A stretch of DNA of 64,000 nucleotides, from the NCBI GenBank assembly GCA_028288165.1, contig JAQBOG010000014.1:62001-126000 (forward strand). Direction: 5' to 3'. Below, piece after piece: positions 46,114-55,196 of this stretch (its first letter is position 1; every line of letters starts with the position of its first letter). The notes under the pieces are model-generated. The model was not told the origin of the DNA. It was given only the letters and a program-made list of their open reading frames with translations, and searched no databases. The position numbers and the translations under genes are program-made. This DNA is from Sphingobacteriales bacterium. Its GTDB lineage: Bacteria; Bacteroidota; Bacteroidia; Sphingobacteriales; Sphingobacteriaceae.

Positions 46114-46158
46114 AAAATGAAATGGTGGCTGGTTAAAATTTAGCCACCATTTCATTTT
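46114..46158. terminator. Bidirectional terminator between convergent genes
   Basis: AAAATGAAATGGTGGCT and AGCCACCATTTCATTTT form a perfect 17-bp stem with an 11-nt loop. It separates the beta-barrel gene from the convergent OppA-like gene and overlaps the last bases of the latter. Confidence 0.9.
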
Positions 46159-47809
46159 AATCACCCTTTTTTACCATTTTTAAGGTCAGCAAATTTTGGG
46201 CGTTGGTACTTATTCCCGTTATATTATTCTGATATAAATTGATCAGCTGGTCATAAAATAAAATGACCATTGGCGCTTCCTCTAATACCAATTGATCCAT
46301 TTTACGATACATTTTGAACCTTTTTTCATTGTCGGTTTCAAAGAAAACAGCCTCGTAAAGCTTATCAAATTCTTTATTATTAAAGCTGGTGTAATTCGGG
46401 CCAACTGGAACATAATTTTTTGAGTAAAAAACAGATAAATAATTCTCTGCATCCGGATAGTCTGCAATCCAGGATCCGCGAAAAAAGTTTACCCCATTTT
46501 TTGCAATTAATTCACGTAAACTACTTCCTTGGTTAGTTTCAACCTGGCATTTTATGCCGGCAATATTTAATTCTCCTTGTACAAACTCAATTAAATCTTT
46601 ATAACTGGTAATAGTTTGTAAGGTAATTTCTGGTAAATTCTTTCCATTCGGGAAGCCTGCCTCAGCTAATAATTGGCGTGCTTTCGCCGGATTGTACTCA
46701 TAACCTTTCACTTCAGTCATATCAAAACCAGGCATACCTTTCGGGATAAAACCCGCATGGCCAGGTGTGCCGATACCATTTCTTAAATACTTTACCATTT
46801 TTTTACGGTCGATGGCATAATTGATTGCTTGCCGTACTTTTTTATATTTAAGCGGAGATGATTTTACAATCGCCATATTACTATCCACCAAAATTCCAAG
46901 ATATTCGGTATTCAAATACGGACCTGTAATGAGTTTAAATTTATTGCGATATTTTGAAGTAATTTTTCCAGATTTAGTTAATATATCATCGCGGTAGCTG
47001 CCATCAATACTATTGAAGAAATCAAGATTTTTTTTAATAAAATCCATAAAAGCAGTTTGCTTATCAGGGATGAAGGTAGCTTTAACCGCGTCTAAGTAAG
47101 GCAAACGATGACCATTTTCAAACTCCCAATACTTCTCATTTTTAAGTAGCACTAAAATTTCGCCCTCTTTCCAATATTTAAATTTAAATGGTCCCGTGCC
47201 AATTGGGTGACTTCTAAAATCTTTACCATAATGTTCTGAAATTTCATGTGGAATTACCGAACAGTACTGCGCTGTGATCATACTCAAAAATGGAGTAAAT
47301 GGCCGTTTTAATGAGACAATAAACGTACTGTCGTTTGGAGCAGTAAATCCATGGTGAGTATTTACCTTATCATTAAAAATCCATGCTCCAGAGGAGGCGA
47401 CTTTCGGATCTAAAATTCTGTTGAAACTGTAAACAAAATCACTGGCGACCACTTTTCTTCCCTTACCATTTTTAAAAAGTGGATCATCATGAAAATAAAC
47501 ATCATTCCGAAGATGGAAAGTGTATATTTTTCCTCCCTGAGATATCTCCCAGCGTTTAGCAATACCAGGTTGTATTTGTAAACTTTCATCTACCTGAACC
47601 AAACCATTAAAAAGTTGGTTAATCATCCATAATGCATACTGATTTCTTGCAAAAGCAGGATCTAGCGTCGTTAATCCTTGATCTAAATTTAAATTAAAAA
47701 CTTTTTTGTCACTTTTCTTAGATGAATTATTACAAGCAAAGAAAATCGTTGTCAACACAGTAGCGACTATGATTTTATATATAAAAAAGTGTTTATTGGA
47801 ATTGCCCAT
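46157..47809 (-). CDS. Peptide ABC transporter substrate-binding lipoprotein (SBP family 5)
   Basis: This 550-residue lipoprotein has a signal sequence ending in a lipobox at Cys26 (TIFFAC, followed by NNSSKKSDKK). The body is a family 5 solute-binding protein: LDQGLTTLDPAFARNQYALW, IAKRWEISQGGKIYTFHLR, YFHDDPLF, HPIGTGPFKFKYWKEG and ADYPDAENYLSVFYS are conserved OppA/DppA segments. It would bind oligopeptides or related solutes for an inner-membrane permease. No permease or ATPase genes are next to it, so its transporter is elsewhere or it acts alone. Confidence 0.9.
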   Translation of the reverse strand: MGNSNKHFFIYKIIVATVLTTIFFACNNSSKKSDKKVFNLNLDQGLTTLDPAFARNQYALWMINQLFNGLVQVDESLQIQPGIAKRWEISQGGKIYTFHLRNDVYFHDDPLFKNGKGRKVVASDFVYSFNRILDPKVASSGAWIFNDKVNTHHGFTAPNDSTFIVSLKRPFTPFLSMITAQYCSVIPHEISEHYGKDFRSHPIGTGPFKFKYWKEGEILVLLKNEKYWEFENGHRLPYLDAVKATFIPDKQTAFMDFIKKNLDFFNSIDGSYRDDILTKSGKITSKYRNKFKLITGPYLNTEYLGILVDSNMAIVKSSPLKYKKVRQAINYAIDRKKMVKYLRNGIGTPGHAGFIPKGMPGFDMTEVKGYEYNPAKARQLLAEAGFPNGKNLPEITLQTITSYKDLIEFVQGELNIAGIKCQVETNQGSSLRELIAKNGVNFFRGSWIADYPDAENYLSVFYSKNYVPVGPNYTSFNNKEFDKLYEAVFFETDNEKRFKMYRKMDQLVLEEAPMVILFYDQLINLYQNNITGISTNAQNLLTLKMVKKGD

Positions 47810-47883
47810 TTTCTTTATTCGCCATTTACCCTATTCCTTCCATGGGAAGCAAACATTTGTACATTTGTACAAATTAATGATTA

Positions 47884-48690
47884 ATGACGGACAAAAGAAT
47901 CATATCACTGTCACCTGCTGCTACGGAAATCATTTGTGCTTTAGGATTAGAGAAACAGTTAGTTGGTCGATCGCAAGAATGCGGTTACCTGGAGAAAATT
48001 AAAGATTTGCCGGTTTTCGCTTCAATTGAGTTGGATGTAGATCTCATTCATCAATTAGCCCCAGATGTCGTGTTTGTTGATGACCACTATATAAATGCTG
48101 TAAAAGAGGTAAACCTAAATGCCATTAGTTTGAACTTTGCCACTTTAAGCGACGTGTTTACCAGTATTTCTGCGATAGGCGAAGCGCTAAATGCAAATGA
48201 GAAGGTAGAAGAATTAATTGAAAATTTAAGAGAGCGTGTAGATATTGTCTTACACAAACTCAAATTCTCAGAAATTAAACCGAAAACAGCATGCATTACT
48301 CAGCTTTCACCATTAGTGATTGGTGAAAATCTAATGTCTGACATGATCTCAATTGCTGGAGGCTCCACACTTTCAATAAGTAATATTGGATCGACAGGAG
48401 TTAATTTGGAGGAATTTAAATTAGAAGATCCTCAAATTATTATAATCATGCCCGAAAATTACACTATTCAGCGCACTTTGCAGGAAATTAACTTACTACT
48501 TAATGTACCGGGTTGGAGCGATTTATCAGCAGTTAAAAATAACCAGGTTTATATTGCTGATGGACAAAATTACTTTGCTTCGCAAGGGATTAAAGTAATT
48601 GATCGCATGGAGATTTTAGCAGAAATTATTCACCCAAAGCAGTTTGTATTTGGTTTTGAAGGCAATGGTTGGAATAAATTTAACATTTAA
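47884..48690 (+). CDS. BtuF/FepB-like periplasmic-binding-fold protein without signal peptide
   Basis: This 268-residue protein has the class III binding-protein fold (PF01497): RIISLSPAATEIICALGLEK, LVGRSQECGYLE, LAPDVVFVDDHYINAVKEV and ISIAGGSTLSISNIG. Relatives bind vitamin B12 or siderophores. It begins directly with the mature domain, with no signal peptide, so it may be cytoplasmic or exported another way. No BtuC/D genes are nearby. It is divergent from the OppA-like gene across 74 bp. Cobalamin binding is a family-based suggestion only. Confidence 0.82.
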   Translation: MTDKRIISLSPAATEIICALGLEKQLVGRSQECGYLEKIKDLPVFASIELDVDLIHQLAPDVVFVDDHYINAVKEVNLNAISLNFATLSDVFTSISAIGEALNANEKVEELIENLRERVDIVLHKLKFSEIKPKTACITQLSPLVIGENLMSDMISIAGGSTLSISNIGSTGVNLEEFKLEDPQIIIIMPENYTIQRTLQEINLLLNVPGWSDLSAVKNNQVYIADGQNYFASQGIKVIDRMEILAEIIHPKQFVFGFEGNGWNKFNI

Positions 48691-48743
48691 ATAGAGTCAA
48701 GCTCACAAACTAGAATGTGCCTGACTTTATTTTAAAGATTAGG

Positions 48744-49268
48744 TTAATATAGGTTCTCGGTCTTCAAAAGATCAATTTCTTGTGGTAAAATATCAGCAAT
48801 TGAATATTGTTGATAATTACTAATTGTCATTTCGTCTAAAATGTCCACCAAGTTTTTGTAATTCGATTTATCACTGGGTTTAATAAGAATAATCAAATCC
48901 TTTTTAGTCAACGCTACAACTTTTTTCGATTGCGAATTTAAGATTGCTCTTATTCCATTTTTCGAGTAAGATGTTTTTGTTGGCTTTTCGAACGGAGCAT
49001 CGAGCGTTCCGCGATACCATATTACTTGGTTGTTACTACCCAAGCATATCGTTAAACTTCTATTGTCTGCAACGGTGCCGATTTCTTCTCCTACCGGCAT
49101 GTTTACAACCATAGCCTTTGGTTTAGCTAATGATGTTGTTAACATAAAGAAAGTGATTAATAGGAAAGCCAGATCAACCATGGCAGTAAGATCAACACCT
49201 ACTATCATTTTCTTACTTCTAATTTTTTTGCCGTTTTGGCTGCTTTCGGAGGTGTTTAATTGTGCCAT
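48744..49268 (-). CDS. ExbD/TolR-family proton-channel protein
   Basis: This 174-residue protein has one N-terminal membrane helix (MVDLAFLLITFFMLTTSLAK) with the conserved Asp (VDLTAMVDLAF) that carries the proton path. An ExbD-like periplasmic domain with KPSDKSNYKNLVDILDEMTI follows. ExbD works with ExbB and TonB to energise outer-membrane receptors. Here it stands alone, with no exbB or tonB next to it. Bacteroidota often carry several ExbD proteins in other clusters, and this one probably pairs with components elsewhere. Confidence 0.88.
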   Translation of the reverse strand: MAQLNTSESSQNGKKIRSKKMIVGVDLTAMVDLAFLLITFFMLTTSLAKPKAMVVNMPVGEEIGTVADNRSLTICLGSNNQVIWYRGTLDAPFEKPTKTSYSKNGIRAILNSQSKKVVALTKKDLIILIKPSDKSNYKNLVDILDEMTISNYQQYSIADILPQEIDLLKTENLY

Positions 49269-49596
49269 GATCTAGATGATTAAAGTTTATATCATCATGA
49301 TGAAGATTTTGGCAACTTTCCATACTGTTATTGAAACTATGTTATAACGGTACTTAAATCAGAGGTGTGATTAGAACTCAAAGGATATTCTAGCAATGGG
49401 GCTTATAAGATTTGCTAGGTTTTGCATTAGGGATTTATGCCGGCAGGTCGGAAAGTTTAATTAGGGACAATTGCTTTGGTGCTAAATTTAAAAAGTTGAC
49501 CTCAGGATTGACGTGAAAGTCCTTATTGCACCCTCGGCAAAAAGATTGCAATAAAAAGCTCACTCGAACGCCCAAAATCAATAAATTCTTACCTTC
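49269..49596. other. Intergenic region holding a split dispersed element
   Basis: Apart from the promoter region of the exbD-like gene, this 328-bp gap is mostly occupied by dispersed element copy 6. No gene is seen. Confidence 0.5.
49401..49577 (-). repeat. Dispersed structured element, copy 6, interrupted by about 70 bp
   Basis: In minus orientation this copy has the arms and stem of the family (CTTTTTGC...GCAATAAG) and the extended right end AATGCAAAACCTAGCAAATC to TTATAA. Between the AATCC-type half and the right arm (about 49434-49505) is unrelated sequence found in no other copy, so the element was interrupted or rearranged. Confidence 0.75.
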
Positions 49597-50118
49597 TTAA
49601 AACAACAAAAACTGGTCAATTTGTTGGTTTACAAACCTTACAGTGTCGTCTTTAAATAAGTTTCCGTTCTCATCAAACTCTTTATCAATAGATGCAATGT
49701 GTATCCGTAAAGGCAATACATGCATATTTACATAATGACAAATACCGGTAAAGTGATCCACTCCCCTCACATTTCCATACTTTCCAGTTGACAAACCTAC
49801 CAAAGCAGATTTCTTACTAAAAAAGCTTTCTGGAAATTTGCAGGCATCAATAAAGGTCTTTAACACTCCAGGATAGCCACCATTATATTCAGGAATGATA
49901 AAAAGGAATTTACTGGAAGCGGTAACTTTCTCTTGAATAATTTTAAATGCTTCGCTTCGTTTACCATATAAATCAGTACTTATTAACGTATCAGGAAGGT
50001 CAGTTAGTGATAGAATTTCTGAAATATGACCTTTAAGAGCAAGTTGTTTTTGATAGTATTTTGATAGTTTTAAAGTATTGCTTCCGCTCCGATTAGTGCC
50101 TGATATAATTGTTGTCAT
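49597..50118 (-). CDS. NADPH-dependent FMN reductase family protein
   Basis: This 173-residue flavodoxin-like protein has the FMN-phosphate loop IISGTNRSGSNTLKLS and the flavin-binding segment FIIPEYNGGYPGVLKTFIDA. The length and motifs match NAD(P)H-dependent FMN reductases/quinone reductases (PF03358). It probably reduces FMN, quinones or azo compounds in the cytoplasm. It is monocistronic and divergent from parA. Confidence 0.92.
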   Translation of the reverse strand: MTTIISGTNRSGSNTLKLSKYYQKQLALKGHISEILSLTDLPDTLISTDLYGKRSEAFKIIQEKVTASSKFLFIIPEYNGGYPGVLKTFIDACKFPESFFSKKSALVGLSTGKYGNVRGVDHFTGICHYVNMHVLPLRIHIASIDKEFDENGNLFKDDTVRFVNQQIDQFLLF

Positions 50119-50296
50119 TTGTGGATAATATGTGCAAAACGTAAAGCCGTCTGGCAGATTAAGTTGTTTTAAGTTTGTATCTTGGTCGGTTATTAAGAAA
50201 GGCCTTAGATCGGATCAAAAGTAGTGTTTTATAGCATTTAGATCTGGTTTTTTCAATTAATTGGCCATCATCACATTGTAAAAATAATCGTTTAGA

Positions 50297-51100
50297 ATGA
50301 GTAAAATCATCGCATTAGCTAACCAGAAAGGTGGAGTTGGGAAAACTACATCATCCATTAATCTGGCAGCAAGTTTAGCCGTACTTGAATATCGTACCCT
50401 TCTTGTAGATGCAGATCCGCAGGCCAATTCTACCTCAGGTATCGGATTCGATCCTCGAACTATCAAAGCCAGCATTTATGAGTGTATTATAAATGATATC
50501 CATCCAAAGGATGCTATACAAAAAACACATACTCCAAATTTAGATTTACTTCCGGCACACATCGATTTAGTTGGTGCGGAAATAGAGATGATTAATTTGA
50601 ATGAGCGTGAGTTTAAAATGAAAGCTGTTCTTAATAAAATCAGGGATGATTATGATTTTATTATCATTGATTGTTCGCCTTCATTAGGTTTAATAACCAT
50701 TAACGCTTTATCTGCAGCGGATTCTGTAATTATACCGGTACAATGCGAATATTTTGCGTTAGAAGGTTTAGGTAAGTTATTAAACACGATAAAAATTGTT
50801 CAAAGCCGTTTAAATACCGATTTAGAAATTGAAGGTATTCTTTTAACAATGTATGATGTTCGTTTACGTTTATCAAATCAGGTAGTTGAAGAAGTAAAAA
50901 CTCATTTTCAGGATTTGGTTTTTGATACAATTATACAACGTAATACCCGTTTGAGTGAAGCACCTAGCTATGGTGTGTCGGTTATTATGCATGATGCTAG
51001 TTGCAAGGGCGCAATAAATTACCTCAATTTGGCGAGAGAAATAATTCGTAAAAACGGATTGACTTTAGTTGAAGAAACTAGTACTCAAGCGAAAGTTTAA
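50297..51100 (+). CDS. parA: Chromosome partitioning ATPase ParA (Soj)
   Basis: This 267-residue deviant-Walker ATPase has KGGVGKTTSSINLAASLA (residues 11-28), then VDADPQANSTSGIG, IIIDCSPSLGLITINAL and PVQCEYFALEGLGKLL. It drives origin segregation with ParB on the nucleoid. There is no N-terminal helix-turn-helix, so it is the chromosomal rather than plasmid type Ia. parB starts 4 nt after its stop. The replication origin is not evident in the window. Confidence 0.96.
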   Translation: MSKIIALANQKGGVGKTTSSINLAASLAVLEYRTLLVDADPQANSTSGIGFDPRTIKASIYECIINDIHPKDAIQKTHTPNLDLLPAHIDLVGAEIEMINLNEREFKMKAVLNKIRDDYDFIIIDCSPSLGLITINALSAADSVIIPVQCEYFALEGLGKLLNTIKIVQSRLNTDLEIEGILLTMYDVRLRLSNQVVEEVKTHFQDLVFDTIIQRNTRLSEAPSYGVSVIMHDASCKGAINYLNLAREIIRKNGLTLVEETSTQAKV

Positions 51101-51104
51101 AAGA

Positions 51105-52016
51105 ATGACGCATCAGAAAAAAACAGGATTAGGGAGAGGGTTGAGTGCATTATTGAATGATACGGAGACTGTTCAGCCCGCTAAGCCGAACCAACAAAAT
51201 ATGGTTGGAGATAATTCTTCATCTCCCGGTACCATTAGCCACGTAAAAATAAGTCATGTTGAAGTTAATCCCTTTCAGCCGCGTACGGACTTTAATCAGG
51301 ATGCTTTACGGGATCTATCAGATTCTATTAAACTTCAAGGGCTAATACAACCCATAACGGTTCGCAAATTAAACCATAATAGCTATCAGCTAATTTCTGG
51401 AGAGCGACGCTTAAGAGCTTCCAAACTAGCAGGTTTAATTGAAATACCCGCTTACATTCGTACCGCTAATGACCAGCAGATGCTGGAAATGGCGCTTATT
51501 GAAAATATCCAACGAGAAAATTTAAATGCTATTGAGGTTGCTTTGAGTTTTCAGCGAATGATTGAAGAATGTAGCTTAAAGCAAGAAGAATTGGGCGAAC
51601 GGGTGAGTAAAAACCGTTCTACTGTTACAAACTATTTGCGTTTGCTTAAATTACCTCCTCAAATCCAGGCTTCAATTCGTGATAATGAAATATCAATGGG
51701 GCATGCTAAAGCATTAATCTCCGTTGAAGATATTGATAAGCAACTTTACATTCATAATGAGATTTTAAGCAATCACTTATCTGTACGTAAAGTTGAAGAG
51801 TTAGTGCGTGAAATTCAACAAGGCGGATTAAAGAAAAAAGTAGGTACTAAACCTCCGGTTATTTCATTCCAGTACCAAAAAATTCAAGATGATCTAGCTT
51901 CGAAATTTGGCACTAAAGTAAAACTCAAAGTACAAGATAAAGGTACAGGTGCTATTGAGATACCCTTTTTGTCTGAAGACGATCTTAACAGGATTTTAGA
52001 AATGCTCGACTGGTAA
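51105..52016 (+). CDS. parB: Chromosome partitioning CTPase/DNA-binding protein ParB
   Basis: I chose the ATG giving MTHQKKTGLGRGLSALL, the usual ParB start; upstream in-frame codons overlap parA. The protein has about 303 residues. The N-terminal CTP-binding ParB/Srx domain includes VEVNPFQPRTDF, LIQPITVRKL and LISGERRLRASKLAGL. The helix-turn-helix is RVSKNRSTVTNYLRLLKLP, followed by the C-terminal dimer domain. It spreads from parS sites and stimulates ParA. No parS (TGTTTCACGTGAAACA) was noticed nearby. Confidence 0.96.
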   Translation: MTHQKKTGLGRGLSALLNDTETVQPAKPNQQNMVGDNSSSPGTISHVKISHVEVNPFQPRTDFNQDALRDLSDSIKLQGLIQPITVRKLNHNSYQLISGERRLRASKLAGLIEIPAYIRTANDQQMLEMALIENIQRENLNAIEVALSFQRMIEECSLKQEELGERVSKNRSTVTNYLRLLKLPPQIQASIRDNEISMGHAKALISVEDIDKQLYIHNEILSNHLSVRKVEELVREIQQGGLKKKVGTKPPVISFQYQKIQDDLASKFGTKVKLKVQDKGTGAIEIPFLSEDDLNRILEMLDW

Positions 52017-52672
52017 TGTATACTAAAGCAACGTTTATACTGATTCTGACTTTATTACTAGTAAGTGTTAAAATTTCTGCGCAAACACGCGATACACTTA
52101 TTAAGATAGGGAATGATACAGCTAAAAACTCTCCTAAAGTAAAGCCAAAAGTGGGGCCTATAAAAGATGCTGCCAGACTGGAATTAGAAGCTAAACCTAG
52201 ACGAGGAGCTCTTCAATCTGCCATTTTACCTGGCCTGGGGAATTATAAGAATAAAAGCTTTGCGTGGTATTTAAAGGTGCCTGCAATTTATGCTGGCTTA
52301 ATAATCTTTACAGATCAGTTCATCTACAATAAAAATAAATATAAGTTTATACTACAACAGGCAAAGTACAAACAAGAAAATACTGAGGCTTCCATTGCAG
52401 CTATGGACCCCCGATATAGAAATATAGAACTGTCTGTATTGACTGATGCAAAAGATTTATTCCGCCGAAACCGGGATCTGTGTGTTTTAGGAGGGTTGGC
52501 AGTGTATGGGATCAATATTATAGATGCATATGTTGCCGGAAAATTTTTAAGGTATGATATTACTCCCGAACTTTCATTAAGAGTCAATCCTTCCTTACAA
52601 GGTCAGTACCAGGTATCAAGTGGCAGCGCATTACCTGCGCCTGCTTTAAAGATCTCCTTATCTTTTAAGTAA
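52016..52672 (+). CDS. DUF5683 membrane protein
   Basis: This 218-residue protein has a signal peptide or first helix (FILILTLLLVSVKISA), a Lys/Pro-rich linker, then GALQSAILPGLGNYKNKSFA, which resembles the P-G-x-GQ-type turn of the DUF5683 family. Two more hydrophobic segments follow (VPAIYAGLIIFTDQF and LCVLGGLAVYGINIIDAYVAG). The family commonly lies between parB and dapB in Bacteroidota. Its ATG overlaps the parB stop. Function unknown; an envelope location is likely. Confidence 0.8.
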   Translation: MYTKATFILILTLLLVSVKISAQTRDTLIKIGNDTAKNSPKVKPKVGPIKDAARLELEAKPRRGALQSAILPGLGNYKNKSFAWYLKVPAIYAGLIIFTDQFIYNKNKYKFILQQAKYKQENTEASIAAMDPRYRNIELSVLTDAKDLFRRNRDLCVLGGLAVYGINIIDAYVAGKFLRYDITPELSLRVNPSLQGQYQVSSGSALPAPALKISLSFK

Positions 52673-52774
52673 AAAATAATCAAATTAGTGCTTTTGGAAT
52701 TTATTCTATTAATACTTTATAAATACTAGTCAATTATTAACGTTGCCGGAAAGGCATTAAATACCTTTGTTACC

Positions 52775-53521
52775 ATGAATATAGCCTTATTAGGTTACGG
52801 AAAAATGGGCCGAATTATTGAAAAACTTGCAACAGAGCGAGGTCATACTATTGTTCTGAAAATTGATGCTTTTAATACCGAAGAGTTGACTTCTGAAAAT
52901 TTAAAAGCAGCAGATGTAGCAATTGACTTTAGTCAGCCCGATTCTGTATTAAGCAATATAAATGCATGTTTTGAAGCCAATGTTCCAATCGTTGTAGGTA
53001 CTACCGGCTGGTACGGTCATTTACAGAATGTCAAAAATCAATGCTTATCGGGTAACAATTCTTTGCTATACGCTTCTAATTTTAGCATTGGAGTAAATGT
53101 GTTCTTCTTTGTAAACAAGGTTTTATCTAAAATCATGAACCGTTACCCTCAATATGAAGTTCAGGTAGAAGAGATTCATCATGTTCATAAGCTCGATTCT
53201 CCAAGTGGTACCGCAATGACCATTGCAGAAGGAATTATTGATAATCTGAGCCGCAAAAAGGAATGGGTAAATGAATTAGTAGGTAAAGCTGACGAAAATA
53301 TAGTAGCGAAGCCTGACCAATTGCTAATAGAATCACATCGTATAGAAGAAGTGCCAGGAACTCACACAGTTATTTACAGTTCTGAAATTGATGAAATTGA
53401 ATTTAAACATACGGCCCACAGCAGAGCTGGCTTTGCTTTAGGCGCAGTCTTATCTGCCGAGTGGTTACATACAAAAAAGGGGTTTTTCACTATCGACGAT
53501 ATGTTCGATTTTTCAATCTAA
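52775..53521 (+). CDS. dapB: 4-hydroxy-tetrahydrodipicolinate reductase
   Basis: This 248-residue enzyme makes tetrahydrodipicolinate for lysine and diaminopimelate (cell wall). IALLGYGKMGRIIEKLA binds NAD(P)H, and VPIVVGTTGWYG and the catalytic EEIHHVHKLDSPSGTAMTIA with the conserved His and Lys are present. It is slightly shorter than the E. coli enzyme, as usual in Bacteroidota. It lies 15 bp ahead of lepB, probably in one operon. Confidence 0.95.
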   Translation: MNIALLGYGKMGRIIEKLATERGHTIVLKIDAFNTEELTSENLKAADVAIDFSQPDSVLSNINACFEANVPIVVGTTGWYGHLQNVKNQCLSGNNSLLYASNFSIGVNVFFFVNKVLSKIMNRYPQYEVQVEEIHHVHKLDSPSGTAMTIAEGIIDNLSRKKEWVNELVGKADENIVAKPDQLLIESHRIEEVPGTHTVIYSSEIDEIEFKHTAHSRAGFALGAVLSAEWLHTKKGFFTIDDMFDFSI

Positions 53522-53536
53522 AGAATATTAAATTTT

Positions 53537-54655
53537 ATGAGTTATAAATTTTGGCAGAAGAAATCGCCAGGCACTGAAACAAAAGTGAGAAAAAGTGCTT
53601 CAAGAGAATGGCTTGATGCAATAGTATTTGCCGTGGTAGCTGCCACACTTATTCGAGGATTATTTATAGAAGCATACGTTATTCCTTCCGGGTCAATGGA
53701 GAAAACTCTTCTTGTAGGTGATTTCTTGTTTGTAAGTAAGGTAAATTATGGCGCTCGTACGCCAATAACCCCTGTTGCTTTTCCCTTTGCGCATCATACC
53801 ATGCCTATCACAGGCACAAAAGCGTATTGGGATGGCATTCAATGGGACTATCATCGTTTACCTGGTTTAAGTGAGGTGAAAAAACAAGATGTAGTTGTTT
53901 TTAATTATCCGATGGATGCAGATGCGCCGTTAAATCGTCCGGTTGATAAACGCGAAAACTACATCAAGAGATGTCAAGCTGTTGCAGGTGATACTTTACG
54001 TGTTATTAACGGACAAGTATACATCAATGGAAAAGCTGCAGAAAATCCGCAATTTGGTCAAGGTGAGTACTATGTAAAAACAGACGGTACTGATTTGAAT
54101 ATAGAATCGGTGAAAGAAATGCATATTGAACTATCAGGTTCTGATAGAGGCGAGCCAAATGAAGCGATTTTTACGATGACAAGAGAACAGGCGGAAATTA
54201 TTCGGAAATGGCCTATTGTCAAGTCTGTTACTCCACGATTTGCGCCTTTAAATGCTTACGATCCAAGTATTTTCCCGCACGATCCTAATTTTAAATGGAA
54301 TGTGGATAATGTGGGACCAATTATAATGCCTAAAAAAGATTGGACCGTCAAGTTAGATAAGTCTAATTACCCTTTGTATGAGCGTGCAATTTCAGTCTAT
54401 GAAGGCAACAAAATCCAAAAACAGGGAAATCAAATTTTTATAAACGGTAAGCAAACCGATTCCTATACATTCAAATTAAACTATTATTGGATGATGGGTG
54501 ATAATCGTCATAACTCTGCCGATTCGCGTTATTGGGGCTTCGTTCCTGAAGATCACATAGTTGGCAAAGCTCTTTTCGTTTGGATGAGTTACGATACCGA
54601 AGGCACTTTATTTAACAAAATTCGTTGGAGCCGGTTATTAAGAGGAATACATTAA
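53537..54655 (+). CDS. lepB: Signal peptidase I
   Basis: This 372-residue membrane protease removes signal peptides. After an N-terminal helix (LDAIVFAVVAATLIRGLFIE), box B is YVIPSGSMEKTLLVGDFLFV with nucleophile Ser53. Box D/E includes KRENYIKRCQAVAGD with general base Lys144 and MGDNRHNSADSRYWGFVP. A long insert of about 150 residues between these boxes is usual for Bacteroidota LepB. It has the typical cytoplasmic N-terminus and one membrane anchor. Confidence 0.96.
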   Translation: MSYKFWQKKSPGTETKVRKSASREWLDAIVFAVVAATLIRGLFIEAYVIPSGSMEKTLLVGDFLFVSKVNYGARTPITPVAFPFAHHTMPITGTKAYWDGIQWDYHRLPGLSEVKKQDVVVFNYPMDADAPLNRPVDKRENYIKRCQAVAGDTLRVINGQVYINGKAAENPQFGQGEYYVKTDGTDLNIESVKEMHIELSGSDRGEPNEAIFTMTREQAEIIRKWPIVKSVTPRFAPLNAYDPSIFPHDPNFKWNVDNVGPIIMPKKDWTVKLDKSNYPLYERAISVYEGNKIQKQGNQIFINGKQTDSYTFKLNYYWMMGDNRHNSADSRYWGFVPEDHIVGKALFVWMSYDTEGTLFNKIRWSRLLRGIH

Positions 54656-54704
54656 TATTCGAAGCTCATGAAATCCGAGTTCGAATGATATGTGTAAAAT
54701 AATA

Positions 54705-54800
54705 GTTTGGGCGTTCGAGTCGGGCTTTCCGTTGCAATCTTTTTGCGAAGGGTGCAAAAAGGATTTTCACTGCAATCCCTAACGCAAAATCTAGCAATTT
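54705..54800 (+). repeat. Dispersed structured intergenic element, copy 7
   Basis: The left arm is GGGCGTTCGAGTCGGGCTTT. The central stem CTTTTTGC/GCAAAAAG has the shortest loop (7 nt). GGATT...AATCC and AACGCAAAATCTAGCAA complete it. It lies between convergent lepB and a small gene. Confidence 0.88.
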
Positions 54801-54867
54801 CAACAGACTTTGTTATAACGTTTTTCAGTTCTGATCACAAATAATCTGACAAGGGTTGTAAAATAAA

Positions 54868-54904
54868 CAAACAAGCCAATGAAATAATTTCATTGGCTTG
54901 TTTG
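54868..54904. terminator. Bidirectional terminator between convergent genes
   Basis: CAAACAAGCCAATG and CATTGGCTTGTTTG form a perfect 14-bp stem with a 9-nt loop, with A- and T-rich flanks. It serves the small gene on the minus strand and possibly lepB. Confidence 0.82.
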
Positions 54905-54934
54905 TTTTAGTTTTACTTGGCAAAGTTTATTCAA

Positions 54935-55129
54935 CTAACCCTTTCCTTGTACGTTTGGATTTTGTTTTCCTTTATTTACATTTCCTTGCTTGTTGTCAGT
55001 TTGATTAGCATACTGACCACCGCTATTTGAAATGCCTCGTTGCTTTAAATCTTCTTTTGTAGACTTAAAGTTTCTATCAGAAGTGCTTCCACCTTGATTT
55101 TCGGGATTTTGTTGATTTTTATTTTTCAT
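54935..55129 (-). CDS. Small hydrophilic Asn/Gln/Lys-rich protein
   Basis: This 64-residue protein is very polar and probably disordered: Asn, Gln, Lys and Gly make up most of it, with one Ser/Lys segment (SDRNFKSTKEDLKQRGISNS). It has no hydrophobic core. It resembles general-stress-type hydrophilic small proteins in composition, without a clear family match. A strong terminator directly after it supports it being a real gene. Confidence 0.6.
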   Translation of the reverse strand: MKNKNQQNPENQGGSTSDRNFKSTKEDLKQRGISNSGGQYANQTDNKQGNVNKGKQNPNVQGKG

Positions 55130-55196
55130 GATACCAGTTGATTAATTTTAAAAGCAATTAATTAATCAGTGCCATTAGTGTACCACAAATTATTAG

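Noticed and set aside
49419-49577. Possible CRISPR or tandem array in the repeat-rich gap
   Set aside because: There is a single element copy with one insert, no regular spacers and no cas genes in the window.
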